Translations under genes and position numbers: made by a program
The notes under the pieces: model-generated
Seen by the model: the letters and a program-made list of their open reading frames with translations, nothing else
The model's database searches: none
Told to the model about the DNA's origin: nothing
Part shown: in pieces, positions 22,141 through 33,420 of the stretch
How positions within the stretch are numbered: the stretch's first letter is position 1
Layout of the letters: each line of letters opens with the position of its first letter
Source: Erodium maritimum
Lineage: Eukaryota > Streptophyta > Magnoliopsida > Geraniales > Geraniaceae
NCBI GenBank assembly: GCA_963921825.1
Contig: OY997591.1
Location: 43,297,825-43,361,824, forward strand
Length of the DNA: 64,000 bases
Reading direction: 5' to 3'

Positions 22141-23690
22141 GCATCGGCTTCCTACTCAGGGCGTCGGCAATCACATTCGCCTTACCCGGATGGTAGAGTA
22201 GCTCAAAGTCGTACTCCTCAAGTAGTTCCATCCATCGCCGCTGGCGCATGTTCAGGTCTCGTTGAGAAAAGATGTACTTAAGGCTCTTATGATCCGAGAA
22301 CACCTGAAATCGCTCGCCATACAGATAATACCTCCAGCCCTTTAGCGCGAACACGACTCCTGCTAATTTCAAGTCATGGGTAGGATAGTTGCGCTCGTGT
22401 GTCTTCAACTGCCTTGAGCCACAAGCAACGACTCTACCCAACCGCATCAGCACGCAGCCCAGTCCTTCCCCGGACGCGTCACCATAGACCTCAAACTCGA
22501 CCCCGTGCTTTTGCACTATCAACACTGGAGCGGTAGTCAGACGAGCCTTCAGCTCCGTGAATGTATGTTCAAAATCCTCTGTCCACACAAACCCGACTCC
22601 CTTGCGCGTCAAAAGAGTCATAGGCGCGGCTAGACGCGCAAAGTCCTGTCCCAACCGCCGACAATATCCTGCCAGCCCCAAGAAGCTGCGGATCTCGAAA
22701 ACGCTCGTGGACCGCGCCCACTTCAAAACCGCGTCGATCTCCACCGGATCAACCAATATACCGTCACGGGACACAACGTGACCGAGGACTCTCACCTCAG
22801 CGAGCCAAAACTCGCACTTCTTCAGGTTGGCGTATAGCTGATGTGTGCGCAACAGGGTCAGAACACCCCTCAGATGTTCCTCATGCGCCGCCTCGTTCTG
22901 CGAGTAGATCACGATGTCTTCCACAAACACCACCACAAACTGATCTAAGAACGGCCGTAATATACTGTTCATCAGATCCATGAACGTTGTAGGTGCGTTC
23001 GTCAGTCCAAAGGCATCACCAAGAACTCATAATGCCCATAGTGTGTCCGGATGCAGTCTTTGCGACGCCCCCTCTCGGACTCGCAACTGGTAACATCTGG
23101 ATCGCAGGTCGATCTTCGAGAAGCACGTCGCCCCTCTCAACTGGTCGAACAAGTCGTCAATTCTCGGCATTGGGTATCGGTTATTCACCGTAACTCGGTT
23201 CAGTTTCCGGTAGTCCATACACATCCGAAGCTCTCCACTCTTCTTCTTCACGAAGAGTGTTGGCGCTCCCCACGGCGATATGCTTGGACGGATAAACCCC
23301 TTCTCCCGAACCTCCTCGAGCTGACGCTTCAGCTCGGTCAACTCTGCTGGCGCGAACCTGTAAGGCGCCATCGATATCGCTGCCGTTCCCGGCACCTTGT
23401 CAAACCTGATCTCCACCTCCCGAACTGGTGGCAACCTGCTCAATTCCTCCGGAAGGACCTCTAGGAACTCGCACACCACTCGTGGTAACTCGTGGCTCTG
23501 CACAGCCGATACTTCCTCCACCGCGGACAATTCCGACAGGAGAACTCTGCTCTTACTGCCCAGAATACACGAACCTTTCGTGCTGCCTGTTGACACCGTC
23601 ACTCGTCGTCTGTGACAGTTGATATTGGCTCGGTACTTCGCCAGCCAATCCATTCCCACGATTACGTCAAAGGTTGTCATTTCGTAAGTA
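22141..23690 (-). pseudogene. Tekay reverse transcriptase and RNase H
   Basis: The first frame (23680-23027) starts at the protease end [12 protein letters not shown] and runs through RT fingers: [71 protein letters not shown]. The second (22981-22145) has palm and thumb: [46 protein letters not shown]; then RNase [42 protein letters not shown], ending [10 protein letters not shown]. The catalytic box reads VED instead of the family's IDD, and a frameshift with lost residues lies at 23027-22981, so the enzyme is dead. Confidence 0.93.
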
Positions 23691-24147
23691 TCCTTCCCAC
23701 GGATACACGCACAAGCTCAGTCGCTGCCGAACCTCACGGAACGTCGCAGTATCTTTAAGACCTCGCTCCTCTACCGTCGTCGTGCCTACAAACTCCGAAC
23801 ATACCCGAATCCTCGGGGTGAGGACTCGATCCAGCATCAGGGCTCTTGAGCCCTTTCTCGAACCTCTTGTATCGGTTCGCTTCTCTAACTCCGCAGGCAC
23901 GAAAGACCCTTGTCAACACCACACCACCCCCAACCGGCGTATTCAGACGCAGGGGTGGACTCAACGCCTCTAAACTCAGCCCCAACATCTCAGCACCTCT
24001 CGACGAAGCAAACGAGTGTGACACCCCAGTATCAGATAAGAATAACGCCCATAAATGAGACCGGACAACTATTCCATTAGTCACACCGACAAGGTATATC
24101 ACAACCCTCACACGATCCTCTATGCATTTACTTATAACTTTCCGCAA
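23691..24147 (-). pseudogene. Tekay aspartic protease
   Basis: The minus-strand frame 24147-23755 gives ALFLSDTGVSHSFASS (active-site box, usually DSGASHSF), then AEMLGLSLEALSPPLRLNTP and VLTRVFRACGVREANR. It then changes frame toward DVIVGMDWL at the start of RT. The active site D-T-G is preserved in altered context. In an intact element it would process the Gag-Pol precursor. Upstream there is no gag frame. Confidence 0.82.
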
Positions 24148-25504
24148 CCAAACCAGTATTCGCTACTCGTCCCCTGCGAGAAAAGTAGTAAAGGGGATGA
24201 GCGTTCGGCTCACCTCCACGGACACCCGTTCGATTATGGCATACTAGTAAAGCACTAACGACTTACCCATCTAACCAGGGCAAACCACTACCTCAAAACC
24301 TGATACCAAAACGTCACACTGCTCAAGCTATTAATACCTCAAATACTCTCTCAAGTACGGGAAACCTCGAAACGGGGATTATGTTCCCAACTAAGCAAAC
24401 CACTATTGCTCACAACCTCAATACCCCAATTACCCGATGACATAAGGGAAACCTCAAAACTGGGATCACGTTCTCAACTAAGCAAACCACTATGGCTCAC
24501 AACCTCGATACCCTAGTTACTCGATCATGCAGGGAACCTCAAATAACCCACTCACGTGAAGGAAACCTCAAACCACCCGTTCACGCGAGGGAAACCTTGA
24601 ACACCCGTTCACATAGGGAAAACCTAGTTCGTATGGCGCCGCAACGCATCAACCTTAATCCCTCTCTGTGGTGAGACTCTCACACCGAAGCGTTGTATCA
24701 CTACCGTAGGTTACTGATGAGTCTCGAACCCAAGACCTCACCCTTTAACACCGAACTTACGGCCTCTACAACCAACACAATCATTTACACAGCCATGCAA
24801 AACCGACACTCAAACTGCACAAACAAGACGGTGGAACAAGGCAGGAACCCTAAACCCAAATTCGTTTTAGACTCCATTTTTACCCCTTTTTAACCCCAAA
24901 AACGTCTTAAGCGTAACACACGCTGGATCACCAATTTAACATCTCACGCACAACGAATCGCAGACAAATTCAAGTCACCCAACCTCAAATACAAGCCGAC
25001 AAGGCCAACCAAATCAAAACACGCCCACCGGGCCAACAAATTTAAAAACACGCCCACAGGGCCAGCCAATTTCAAAACACGCCCACCGGGCCAACCAATT
25101 TAAAAACACGCCCACAGGGCAACCAATTTAAAAACACGCCCACAGGGCCAACCAATTTTAAAACTTTCTTTTTCATTATAAAACCTCATTTCTTGACATC
25201 AGGTAGTTACAACCCGGTCCAGGCGTCCTCGAACTACATTGTACCTACTTGATATCAGCACCGTCACGCTCGACTACAGGGGCGCCCCTGAGTCGAGTCG
25301 CGACATCTTAAAAACGTTTCACGCGGCAACACACAAACAGCATGCCAGTAATAACCGTACTGCACAAACACACAAAAACAAACTGGACTCAAAATACTAC
25401 GGGTCTACACATGGTTTCTGACTTGCGTACCCAACACACGACGGGACTTTTACTGACTCGACTCTCCCACCTAATTGACGTACAGTCCGAGGTGTGAAAC
25501 CTCG
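24148..25504 (-). other. Non-coding DNA in the gag position of the Tekay element, LTR-like with short tandem repeats
   Basis: Where gag should be there is no open frame over about 60-70 codons and no zinc knuckle. Instead there is an 87-bp direct repeat (about 24360-24535), ~29-bp units with GGAAACCTCAAA (24531-24625), ~29-bp units with CACGCCCACAGGGCCAACCAA (25018-25165), and a block at 24170-24245 resembling the LTR block at 18250-18330 (AGAAAAGTAGTAAAGGGGAT, then GAGCGTTCGGCTCACC). It looks like a divergent LTR piece that replaced gag. Confidence 0.6.
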
Positions 25505-25505
25505 A

Positions 25506-25520
25506 GCTCTTATACCAAGC
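25506..25520 (-). other. Primer-binding site of the Tekay element
   Basis: On the minus strand, immediately after the 5' LTR end GGGGCGTGACA, comes GCTTGGTATAAGAGC. TGGTATNAGAGC is complementary to initiator-Met tRNA, with one substitution. Confidence 0.85.
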
Positions 25521-28319
25521 TGTCACGCCCCAAATTCAGTAGAACAGAACTCGGAACGCGAACGTTTAAAACAATAAAACATTTTCAAGCCTTTTAAATA
25601 AATCACATTAAAACAATCAAGTAGTTAATCAAAATAATTATTTACAACTCAAAAATACGTCCTAACAAGCGGCCAAAATACAAGGCGTACGTCGCTAGAC
25701 TCAAAAGTAAACCCGGACTCCCACTCCTAGCTCTTCAAGCTTCGGAAGCTCACCTAGTCCGTCCCGCGACCAGTACCTGTAGGAAAAGCAGCTAGTGGTG
25801 AGCGTTCGCGCACCACCACGGATAACACACTGACTACGGCATACTTAGCAGACAATGCCGGTAGCACCAACAACAAACCCAACACCGGGGACTACCGTCC
25901 CCAGACTCAAGTAACCCGACTAACACACAAACCGTTACTTTCCTCAACCGAGTCAACACTCAGACTCGTAATGTTGACCCGGCACAACGATTGACGACTT
26001 CCTCCGAAGACACGACAGATAACCACGCAACACCCAAGATCAGTAAGGATCTCACACCAAACAAGATCACAAAGGATCGCACTCCAGCTGCTCAGTAACC
26101 CCCAGACCCTTTACGGATCCCTATCAGGCCAGGCAGTCGACCTATTGCACTTTTCCCGACACAAAGTCGGATCAGGCTGTCGACCTGTCACCACCACCCC
26201 GGCACGCGCGGCCAGGACCCCTTTCCTCACGGTCGGGCCCCCTACCCCGTCTGAACATGCAGACGCGTGCGATCACAAGACCCCCGTTATTATGAAGCGG
26301 GCCCCCAACCTCAGGTAACCACAATCACAATCACAAACAAAGTTCAACAAACAGCAACAACACCAGTTTGACACTCCACAGGCACTCATGGCAACCCAAG
26401 ACACCAACGGTAAAACACGGGTTCAACAACCCCCCTGGCACTCAAGGCCACCCAAAACACCAACGGTAGAACACAGGTTCAACAACCCCACGGGCACTCA
26501 TGGCCACCCAAGACACCAAAAGTAAAGACACGGGCTCTCATGGCTACCCAAGACACAACAGTAAAATACGGGCTCCCATGGCCACCCAAGACACAACAGT
26601 AAAATACGGGCTCTCATGGCCACCCAAGATACAGCAGTAAAATACGGGCTCTCATGGACACCCAAGACCCAACAATAAAGTACGGGCTCTCATGGCCACC
26701 CAAGACACAACAGTAAAGTACGGGCTCTCATGGCCACCCAAGACACAAATTAAACAATCAACCTCCGGGCATAACCAACCTCTAGTAATTCTAATATCGA
26801 TAAGTTCACTGCTCCTACGACACTACCAAGTGCCACATGCATTTCTATTATTCGATACGTTCCCGTATCATACGACACCACCCGGTGTCGCCTGCCTTTC
26901 TAATATTCGATAAACTTACTAAACCCACGACACCCAAGTGTCACATGCATTTCTACTGTTAACTTTCCCTAGTCAAGGCCGAGATCCGGCTACTTTTCCC
27001 TACCTCGTAAGCTTTCTCCAAAAGCGCACAAACAAGCTCGGCGTGATCTCGATCACTCGCCTATCTTTCCTTTTCCTCGGTCTGCGGCACGATCTAATAA
27101 GAACACAATTTTGAATACTTTTAAGCTTGCAGGCATAAACTGAATTTTAATAAACTTGACGCCCAAAAGTAACCCCGACAATGTCGATCACTCCCAAACT
27201 TCCCAATTACTCGACATTGTCGATAGTGGACCTGGAAAGGCCCGATTCGCCCGACATGGCGAATCTGCCCGGGTTTTGAAAACGCCTTTCTGGGGATCCG
27301 AAAATTCCCGTTTTCGTTTCTACGGTCTTAGAATAATTTAAGGGTTCCTATGCACTCGACGGAATCAATTTCCGACTTCCGAGTAATTTAATTCGCGTTT
27401 AAAGTTTCTAAACCCGTCAATTACAACTTTCACAATTTAATTCCAAAATTCGTTTCGGGTTTTGATTAACTACTTGGGGAACGTCCTAAACAACCCGAAC
27501 ACGAAAACCCGATGCCCGAGCATGTGGGCCCCACTCGGCCATCAAGGGAAAACATTTCTTTTCGCCCCAAAACGTTCCTAACGAACCCCAAACCTCAACC
27601 CAACCTTAATCAAACCATTTAAACTCAAACCCTAAAATTAAAACGTTCCAAAATGAAAATCGATTAGGTTCTCACCGTAGGGAATGATGACGGGAACTCG
27701 ATTCTTCGATCGTTGAGACGATCCGTCGGTTGGATCGTCGGGAAAACACAAAACTCCAACCCTTTCCTTCTCTTTTCTCCTCATCTTTTGTTTGTTTCAA
27801 AAACACCACTTTTCCATAATTACAAAACTACCATCACTTTCATTTTCTTTATTTTGTTCAAAAAACCTAACACCACCACTTTTCTGACATGTGGCAAGTG
27901 GGTCCCAGACCTTTTGGAAAATATCTTCTAGATATTTTTCTGTCAGATTCGCGAAATTCGGCCGTCTCGGGCCCCGAACGGGCATTTTTCCCAAGAAATT
28001 ACGGAACTTCACGGGCTATAAGGAAACGGCTCAACTAAGACCGCTGCGACGACGGCTAAGCTTTTTGGATCCAAAACGGACCTCGAATGGACCAAAACGT
28101 CGCTCGGTTGACTTTTCCAACAAAAAGTCAACCTTTCCCAAATTTGTCAGAAAGTTGCCCTAAGTCCCCCGGAACTCACTTTGGTCGATATCGGGGTCAA
28201 ATGAAGTCCGGTATGACCCTCGGGGTCAAATTTAGGTTCATTTAAGTATCTGTCCAAATTTTTTAAATTTTCCTGTTTTTCGCCAATTTGACTGGCGTTG
28301 ACCGGGAGCGGTTCTTACA
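25521..28319 (-). repeat. 5' LTR of the Tekay element (2799 bp)
   Basis: Same sequence as 17995-20937 with a few percent substitutions by eye. It is shorter because of an ~85-bp deletion in the pyrimidine-rich tract (junction near 27780) and fewer minisatellite units. The minus-strand primer site abuts its 25521 end. Confidence 0.95.
26380..26760. repeat. ~36-bp minisatellite inside the Tekay 5' LTR
   Basis: This is the same array as in the other LTR, with about six close units (26535-26750) and fewer long variant units at the start. The difference in unit number accounts for part of the length difference between the two LTRs. Confidence 0.9.
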
Positions 28320-29046
28320 TGACTGGCTATCTCTGGTATTGAATCTGCCAAATATGAAGACAAAGAGCAGGATGGCAATAATTCTATGGGAACTATGGAA
28401 AGCAAGAAACGGGAAGGTCTGGGGAAAAGTTCTCTCCACTCCTTAGAGCATAATAGCCACAGTTCTCAGCAACCAACCCAGCTGGTCCGTGGCTCACAGT
28501 GGACAAGTAAAATCGATGGCTACAACCCAATGTAGGCAAACGGGGTGGAGCCCACCACCCCCGGCTTGGTCGACTATCAATCTAGATGGTGCAACTTTCA
28601 TCGATTCCGGACAATTTGAATGGGGATGGATCTGCATAACGGAAACAGGAGACACCCTAGATGGTAGGAGCGGTACGGGCTTAGGAATGTTGGGGGCTGA
28701 GTTTGCTGAAGCTATGGAAATTTGGCAGGCTCTGCAATGGATTCAATCGACACATCTCCCAAGAGTCATTGTCCGAAGTGACGCTCAATACCTGGTACAT
28801 CTGATTCAAGGAAACCACCAGATTTTCTCCTCTCTGGGCCGATTAGTTGACAATTGTCGGTCTCTTCTTTCTATTCTCAAGGATGTTAAACTCGAGTATA
28901 TTCCTAGGTCAGTGAACGGAGCAGCCCACTGGCTAGCTCGGGAAGCACGTTCTATGTTTTTCCAGTTGTGGTCCGGCTTTACTGTCCCGTATGCACTAAG
29001 ATGTATTCTAACTCAATTCAAATAATAATCTATATCTTAACGTTTC
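28320..29046 (+). pseudogene. LINE-1 ORF2: C-terminal RNase H domain
   Basis: After the Tekay element the LINE frame continues with ILWELWKARN, then an open stretch 28489-29025. This shows an RNase H fold of the type appended to plant L1 ORF2: INLDGATF (first Asp), GAEFAEAMEIWQALQW (Glu), VIVRSDAQYLVHLI (second Asp) and IPRSVNGAAHWLARE (His/Asp-like end). It is the best preserved part of the element. It is followed by a short 3' UTR and the A tail. Confidence 0.9.
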
Positions 29047-29575
29047 AAAAAAAAGTTAGTTAGTAACTAGGTGGGACCTTAAATCCATTAACTAACTAAT
29101 TAATTAATACTTTTTTAGTCCACTATCCTAATTAACTATTAAAGTAAACTAGTTATGAGTGATTTATGAGGTGATGGTCACACCTTATCTCAACATTCAA
29201 CACACTTGGGTTTAATACACATGAAAGAGATAGTTTGGAACTCATCCTTCTTCTTCGTCCTAGTTTGGCCGAACCCCCCCCCCCCCCCCCCCCCTCTCCC
29301 TATCTCCTTGTTGTGTTCTTGAGTTCTCTACCTCAAGAACTACGTGGCTTTGATTCCTTTGAGGATACGTAGACGTCTTGGAGACTCGAGGAGATCATCC
29401 CTTCTTGGAGTCCTCTTCTTTTCTTGGTGTTCTTGAACAAAATTGGTAAGAGAACATGAATTGGTTTTTTGTCTTGTGTTTCTAACTTTGTAGTGTTTCA
29501 TGGCTTGCACGAGTCTCGGTTATTATGCATCCCTTAGATTTTGTTCTTCCTCTTCTCTACCTGGAGACCCAACAA

Positions 29576-29588
29576 TGGTATCAGAGTC
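29576..29588 (+). other. Primer-binding site of Angela-B
   Basis: TGGTATCAGAGTC starts one base after the LTR end. It is complementary to the 3' end of initiator-Met tRNA and is the best preserved primer site among the Angela copies. Confidence 0.9.
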
Positions 29589-29996
29589 GAGCTACCTTCG
29601 GGATTCACAAAGACAAAGCTGAATTTTCGGTTTTGTTTGTGTTATTTCGGTTTTGGCATGTTCTTATGCATGTTTAATTGATACATGTTCTAAATTATTG
29701 CGTGGGTTTAATTCAAGGAAAATGTAGTTTTGAAAATTAATTCAGATCTGAAACTTTGGACAAATTTTGATTTTTCAAGTCACGAAAGCGGGACTCTCGG
29801 GGAGCTAACCCCGTGATCAAATGGGGATCCCTTCCATGAAGCTAGGCCGAGCCATGACCTTGGATGGTCGGAACACCGGGGCTAAACCGTTTATTTAGTC
29901 ATGACGAGTTTAGATCCTTCTTGACGAACAGTTTCGATGAACCGAGTATTAAACTTTTTCCAAACGGGATAATTAATTAAAACCGAAAACTCTCAT
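29589..29996 (+). other. Untranslated leader of Angela-B
   Basis: This non-coding stretch aligns by eye with 53376-53825 of Angela-C, for example the block around 'gggactctcggggagc' and the 'aacttttc'-containing end. It is cut at 29996 by the SIRE-B LTR. No gene. Confidence 0.75.
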
Positions 29997-31684
29997 TGTT
30001 GTTACATCTAGGTTGGCAATGTGTGTGTCAAGCAAGAAGTTATTCGAGATGTCATTAGGACATCTTGTGCCTGCCAGCAGCAAAGATAGAAAAGATGTCA
30101 ACCTAGATGTTTGCGTATCTGGTGCTGCAAATTTGTTTCCTAAACGAAAATATATTAATCCATAGATTTTTATTCGTTTTAGGAAGTAAGATATGTTTCC
30201 CAAACTTAAAGATACTTATCTAATAGATATTTGATCTATTTAGGAAGTATTATATGACATGAAAACTTTAAGATACGTTTCCTAAGTGTTGAAGATTTGT
30301 TTTCTAGTTTGGATAGACTTCTGCGATTTGTTTCCTTCTTTGAAGATACTATTGGGATAGACATCAGGTCTATCTAGGAAAGGTTCTAACTTAAGGAAAA
30401 AAAGAGATTGGGTTTCCGATTTTGGATTTACTTCTGTGATTTGTTTCCTCACCTTAAAGATATTTATGCATAGAGTTCTACTCATTTTAGGAAATATTCT
30501 TGCACAAGTAAACATAATAATTTAGCTAGATCACGACTCCAAGGATTAAGGAAACCTAAGGAGGCACATTTACAACTTTTAAGAGTTATATACCTTGTGA
30601 AGATATTCAGAGCTGCGCTTGATCGCTGTCTAATCAAAGATGTCAAACCAAATGTCATCTGACATCTTGAGCGCAAAAGTATCATAATTTGAAGATAAGT
30701 ATCGAGTGTTTTCTAATTTAAAGATAAGTATCTTATATTTCCTACTTTGAAGATACTTCTATTCTAAGCATCAGATTGGTTTCCTATCTTGAGTATACTT
30801 CTATTCCAAGCATCAGATTGGTTTAAACATATATGTTTGCTTTAGGAATTGTTCCAGGTTATCAAAACTTGAAGATTGATTTTGATCATGACTCTAAGGT
30901 TTGAGAAACCATAGGAAGGCACGACTACAATAGTGGGAGCAGCTATAAGAAACTAGGAGGATTACCATTAGCTATTGATCGCCATTTCCATTATTATACC
31001 GATCAATGTTGGTTGTCGACATCATCATTGACATAAGTCGAAGCCATTATTGTTACTAGCTACTACAATAAGTATCCCTTTTTCGTTGTTCTTTGTTCAT
31101 GACTTCGGAGCTCCTAAGCGTGTTGGACTTGCGTGTTGGGAGGGTGAATGTGTTGAACAAAGAATCAACGTTGTTGTTCTCAAACATTATTCGTAACTGA
31201 ATTAGTGATTGGGTTGATGTTGTTCTCATGCTGTGTTTCGTAATTGAACCAGTATTAGAGTTGTGTTCTTGTGATTGAATTATCAAAACATTTCTTGAAG
31301 ACGAAGAACAATCCAAGACTGAAGGGCTTGAAGAGTGGGATCAACTGTGGAGCTTGGATTCAGGGGAGCCTTAAGATAGGTTTGTCACTTTGTAATAAGT
31401 AGCATATGGTTGATATGGATGATCCGATAACTTGTATGTTGACTAATTACTTGATACTGAAAACCATTCCACTGGTAAAGTGCCCCCAGGTGTAGGTGAT
31501 GATGCACTAAACTGGGTAACAAACATGCGTCTTTATTGTACTTGTCCTTATAGTTTATATCTCCATAGTGTTCTAAATTATGATGTCGGTCCACGTTTAT
31601 TAACATCTTGTAAGACATCTTAGTGTCTGCCCACAAGTAACATCTTTTACGATATTTTGCTACTGCATCTAACTAGAACTTTTA
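29997..31684 (+). repeat. 5' LTR of SIRE-B (~1.69 kb) with internal repeats
   Basis: Start and end blocks match the SIRE-A LTR, but the middle (about 30130-30850) is expanded by imperfect ~60-bp units built on GTTTCC..., AAGATAC and TATTTAGGAA. The end 31440-31684 matches 12928-13130 on the other strand. No gene lies in it; a minus-strand frame 31056-31316 is within the LTR and unrecognised. Confidence 0.8.
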
Positions 31685-31686
31685 AT

Positions 31687-31697
31687 TGGTATCAGAG
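31687..31697 (+). other. Primer-binding site of SIRE-B
   Basis: TGGTATCAGAG follows the LTR end, complementary to initiator-Met tRNA. Confidence 0.85.
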
Positions 31698-31740
31698 AAC
31701 GCCACACACTCTACGCGGCATGATCCTAAAGGGATAAATT

Positions 31741-33420
31741 ATGTATGTGCGTAATGGAGAATTATGAAGTGAGAGGTTTTATATATCGTCCATCTAACTT
31801 GAAGTATGTGACCCATGGTTGGGAACCACCACAACTGGTAGCTAGGAAGGTAAACCTAATATGCCTAAACCAGAAGAGGATAGGAGTACTGAAGAAGATG
31901 AAGCATCAATGGAAAACTCTCGTGCTCCTAAAGAAATTTTCAACAGTGTTGATTAAAATGTCTTCAGATTAATCAATACATGCACCAGTGCAAGGAAAGC
32001 GTGGGAGATACTTGCGATCACCTATGGAAAAATTTTTAAATGCCACGAATGTAAAGTGTTCGGGCATGATAAACTGGAATGTCCAAACCTTTTGAAGAAA
32101 CAAGAGAAAGAGTCTAATGCATCTTTGTTAGATGGCGAGGATGAACGAGCTAATAATGAACAAGTTGAAACATCAGACTCAAGTACAAGTAAAGATATTC
32201 TAAAAGATGCTCCGGGAACAAATGCCCCTCAAGATGTCTCGAGTAATGTTACTCAATATATCAATCCAGAAGTCGTAGTTGACATCTCTAAAACTAATGA
32301 GGAATCAACCTTTCCAAGGCCAAGAAAACCTTCCCAAAGCATGTAGAAATACCATCCAGCACAATCCAGCATAGAGAATCTGAAAGATAGGGAAGACGAG
32401 CAAAGCGATGATGAACAGATAATTAACCACTTTGTTGTTTCTAGATAGGTTAATCTTGTTAATGTCCCATCAAGCGAAACTAGAAGGGATGAGAATAGAA
32501 GTCACTCCCTAGAGTTACTACCAGATGCTAAGAAGTCTATGGAAAAGAAAGTTAGGCCTAATGTTAAAGCTGGTGAAAAAAAAGGACATCATGATGTCAA
32601 GCGAAGTGTCCCAAAAGATGTCCAGAAAGAAGCTGCTGATCATGTTACGATAGAAGTCAATCTTGCAAACCTCAATGCTGGTAAAACTTTGGATAAACTA
32701 AGCAACCAGGTACAGATCTTGTCTTAGGATAAAGAAAGGTTGTTTGAAACAGTGATAGAGCTCCAACAAGAAATTGTAGACTCAACGGGGAGATTGATCA
32801 AATGACCAAGTCTATCAGAATGATGAACTATAGCTCAAACACTTTGGACACACTTTGTTAATTGGCAAACCAACTAGGAATATGAATGGACTAGGATATA
32901 ATCATGGAGCCTCGACCTCTCAAATTGTTTTCGTGCCTCAGAAAGATACTAATCAGTCCACATCTAAGGGAAGACAGATAGTTGATCAGACAACACTAAG
33001 CTCCAAGACGAGAGTTCAACAGCATCCACCACGTCGTCATGTACGACATCCTGTCCAACATTCTGAGAGGCAATATTATCAAAGACACTCTACTTCAAAA
33101 CGTGATCATGTACGAGAAAATACCCTCAATAAATCACGTTGGGAATGTCATATTTATGGTAAAAGGGGCCATATTCGGCCATATTTCTATAAACTCCATG
33201 GTAAACCACTTGCTCAACAAAGAGAGATCTTGGTCAGCCTCGTGTACCTTAAACCAAGATTAAGAAGGAATGGAGGATCAAAACTGAATATCCAGCAAAG
33301 GATGCTTATACCATTCCCATTTCATCAACTACCAAGATGGACAAAGCTCATCAACATCTTCACCGACATCCTCGTCGACATCCTACACAACATCCTCATA
33401 GACATTTTGTACATCGTGTG
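31741..33420 (+). pseudogene. SIRE-B gag with CCHC zinc knuckle
   Basis: The degraded start (31745-31972) keeps little beyond HGWEPPQ. Next comes the intact knuckle CHECKVFGHDKLECPN (about 32044-32091; C-X2-C-X4-H-X4-C), then an acidic linker, then a heptad-rich segment (32539-32770). LIGKPTRNMNGLGYNHGAST follows (about 32858), which matches SIRE-A at about 11530-11470, and CHIYGKRGHIRPYFYKLHG (about 33148-33204). It ends in a Thr/Ser-like coding run with repeated ACATCCTC. Stops at 31970, 32345 and 32725. Confidence 0.82.

Larger units (their letters stand above)
17995..28319 (-). mobile_element. Full-length Tekay/Del-type chromovirus (Ty3/gypsy) with long LTRs, internally defective
   Basis: Boundaries are TGTCACGCCCC at 17995 and GGTTCTTACA ending at 28319, with a perfect 5-bp TSD TGACT (17990-17994, 28320-28324). 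LTRs are 17995-20937 (3' LTR) and 25521-28319 (5' LTR). Between them on the minus strand are a primer-binding site, a non-coding stretch where gag should be, protease, RT, RNase H, integrase pieces, chromodomain and a polypurine tract. The chromodomain after integrase and the [15 protein letters not shown]-type RT point to Tekay/Del. The element is about 10.3 kb. The two LTRs differ by a few percent by eye plus indels, so it is younger than its LINE-1 host. Confidence 0.95.
14433..29052 (+). mobile_element. LINE-1: L1-type non-LTR retrotransposon inserted in the Angela-B LTR, split by a Tekay element
   Basis: It is flanked by the 15-bp TSD AAGTTAGTTAGTAAC at 14418-14432 and 29053-29067 and ends in a short A tail (about 29047-29054), the hallmarks of target-primed reverse transcription. 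Without the inserted Tekay element it is about 4.3 kb. ORF2 order is AP endonuclease (14868-15630), RT (about 16020-16760), connection, zinc-binding region (17835-17994, continued at 28325), and a C-terminal RNase H (28489-29025). There is no recognisable ORF1; the 435 bp before the endonuclease are GC-rich and non-coding, so the copy is 5'-truncated or ORF1-less. Many frame breaks. Confidence 0.93.
13955..29574 (+). repeat. 5' LTR of Angela-B, split by LINE-1
   Basis: The LTR is present as 13955-14432 and 29068-29574; the first part begins mid-LTR where SIRE-A inserted. The two halves share the 15-bp AAGTTAGTTAGTAAC as the LINE-1 TSD. The end reads GACCCAACA at 29574, just before the primer-binding site. 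A run of 21 C (29274-29294) sits in the second half; its length may be unreliable. Confidence 0.85.
29997..33420 (+). mobile_element. SIRE-B: 3'-truncated SIRE-type copia element inside Angela-B
   Basis: It starts with an LTR matching SIRE-A (TGTTGTTACATCTA at 29997). A primer site lies at 31687 and gag with a CCHC knuckle follows, ending at about 33420 where Angela gag sequence resumes (ATGTGGCATGTATTA). There is no pol and no 3' LTR. The Angela sequence equivalent to 53826-55050 is also missing at the site, so a deletion probably took both the SIRE 3' part and adjacent Angela sequence. Confidence 0.82.

Noticed and set aside
23051-23464. Plus-strand frame of 137 codons, with others at 21115-22028
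   Set aside because: They are shadows of the minus-strand Tekay pol, whose RT, RNase H and integrase motifs are unmistakable.
24017-24030. Possible LTR start (TGTGACACCCC) inside the Tekay element
   Set aside because: The same bases encode the protease active-site box on the minus strand, so the resemblance to an LTR end is coincidental.
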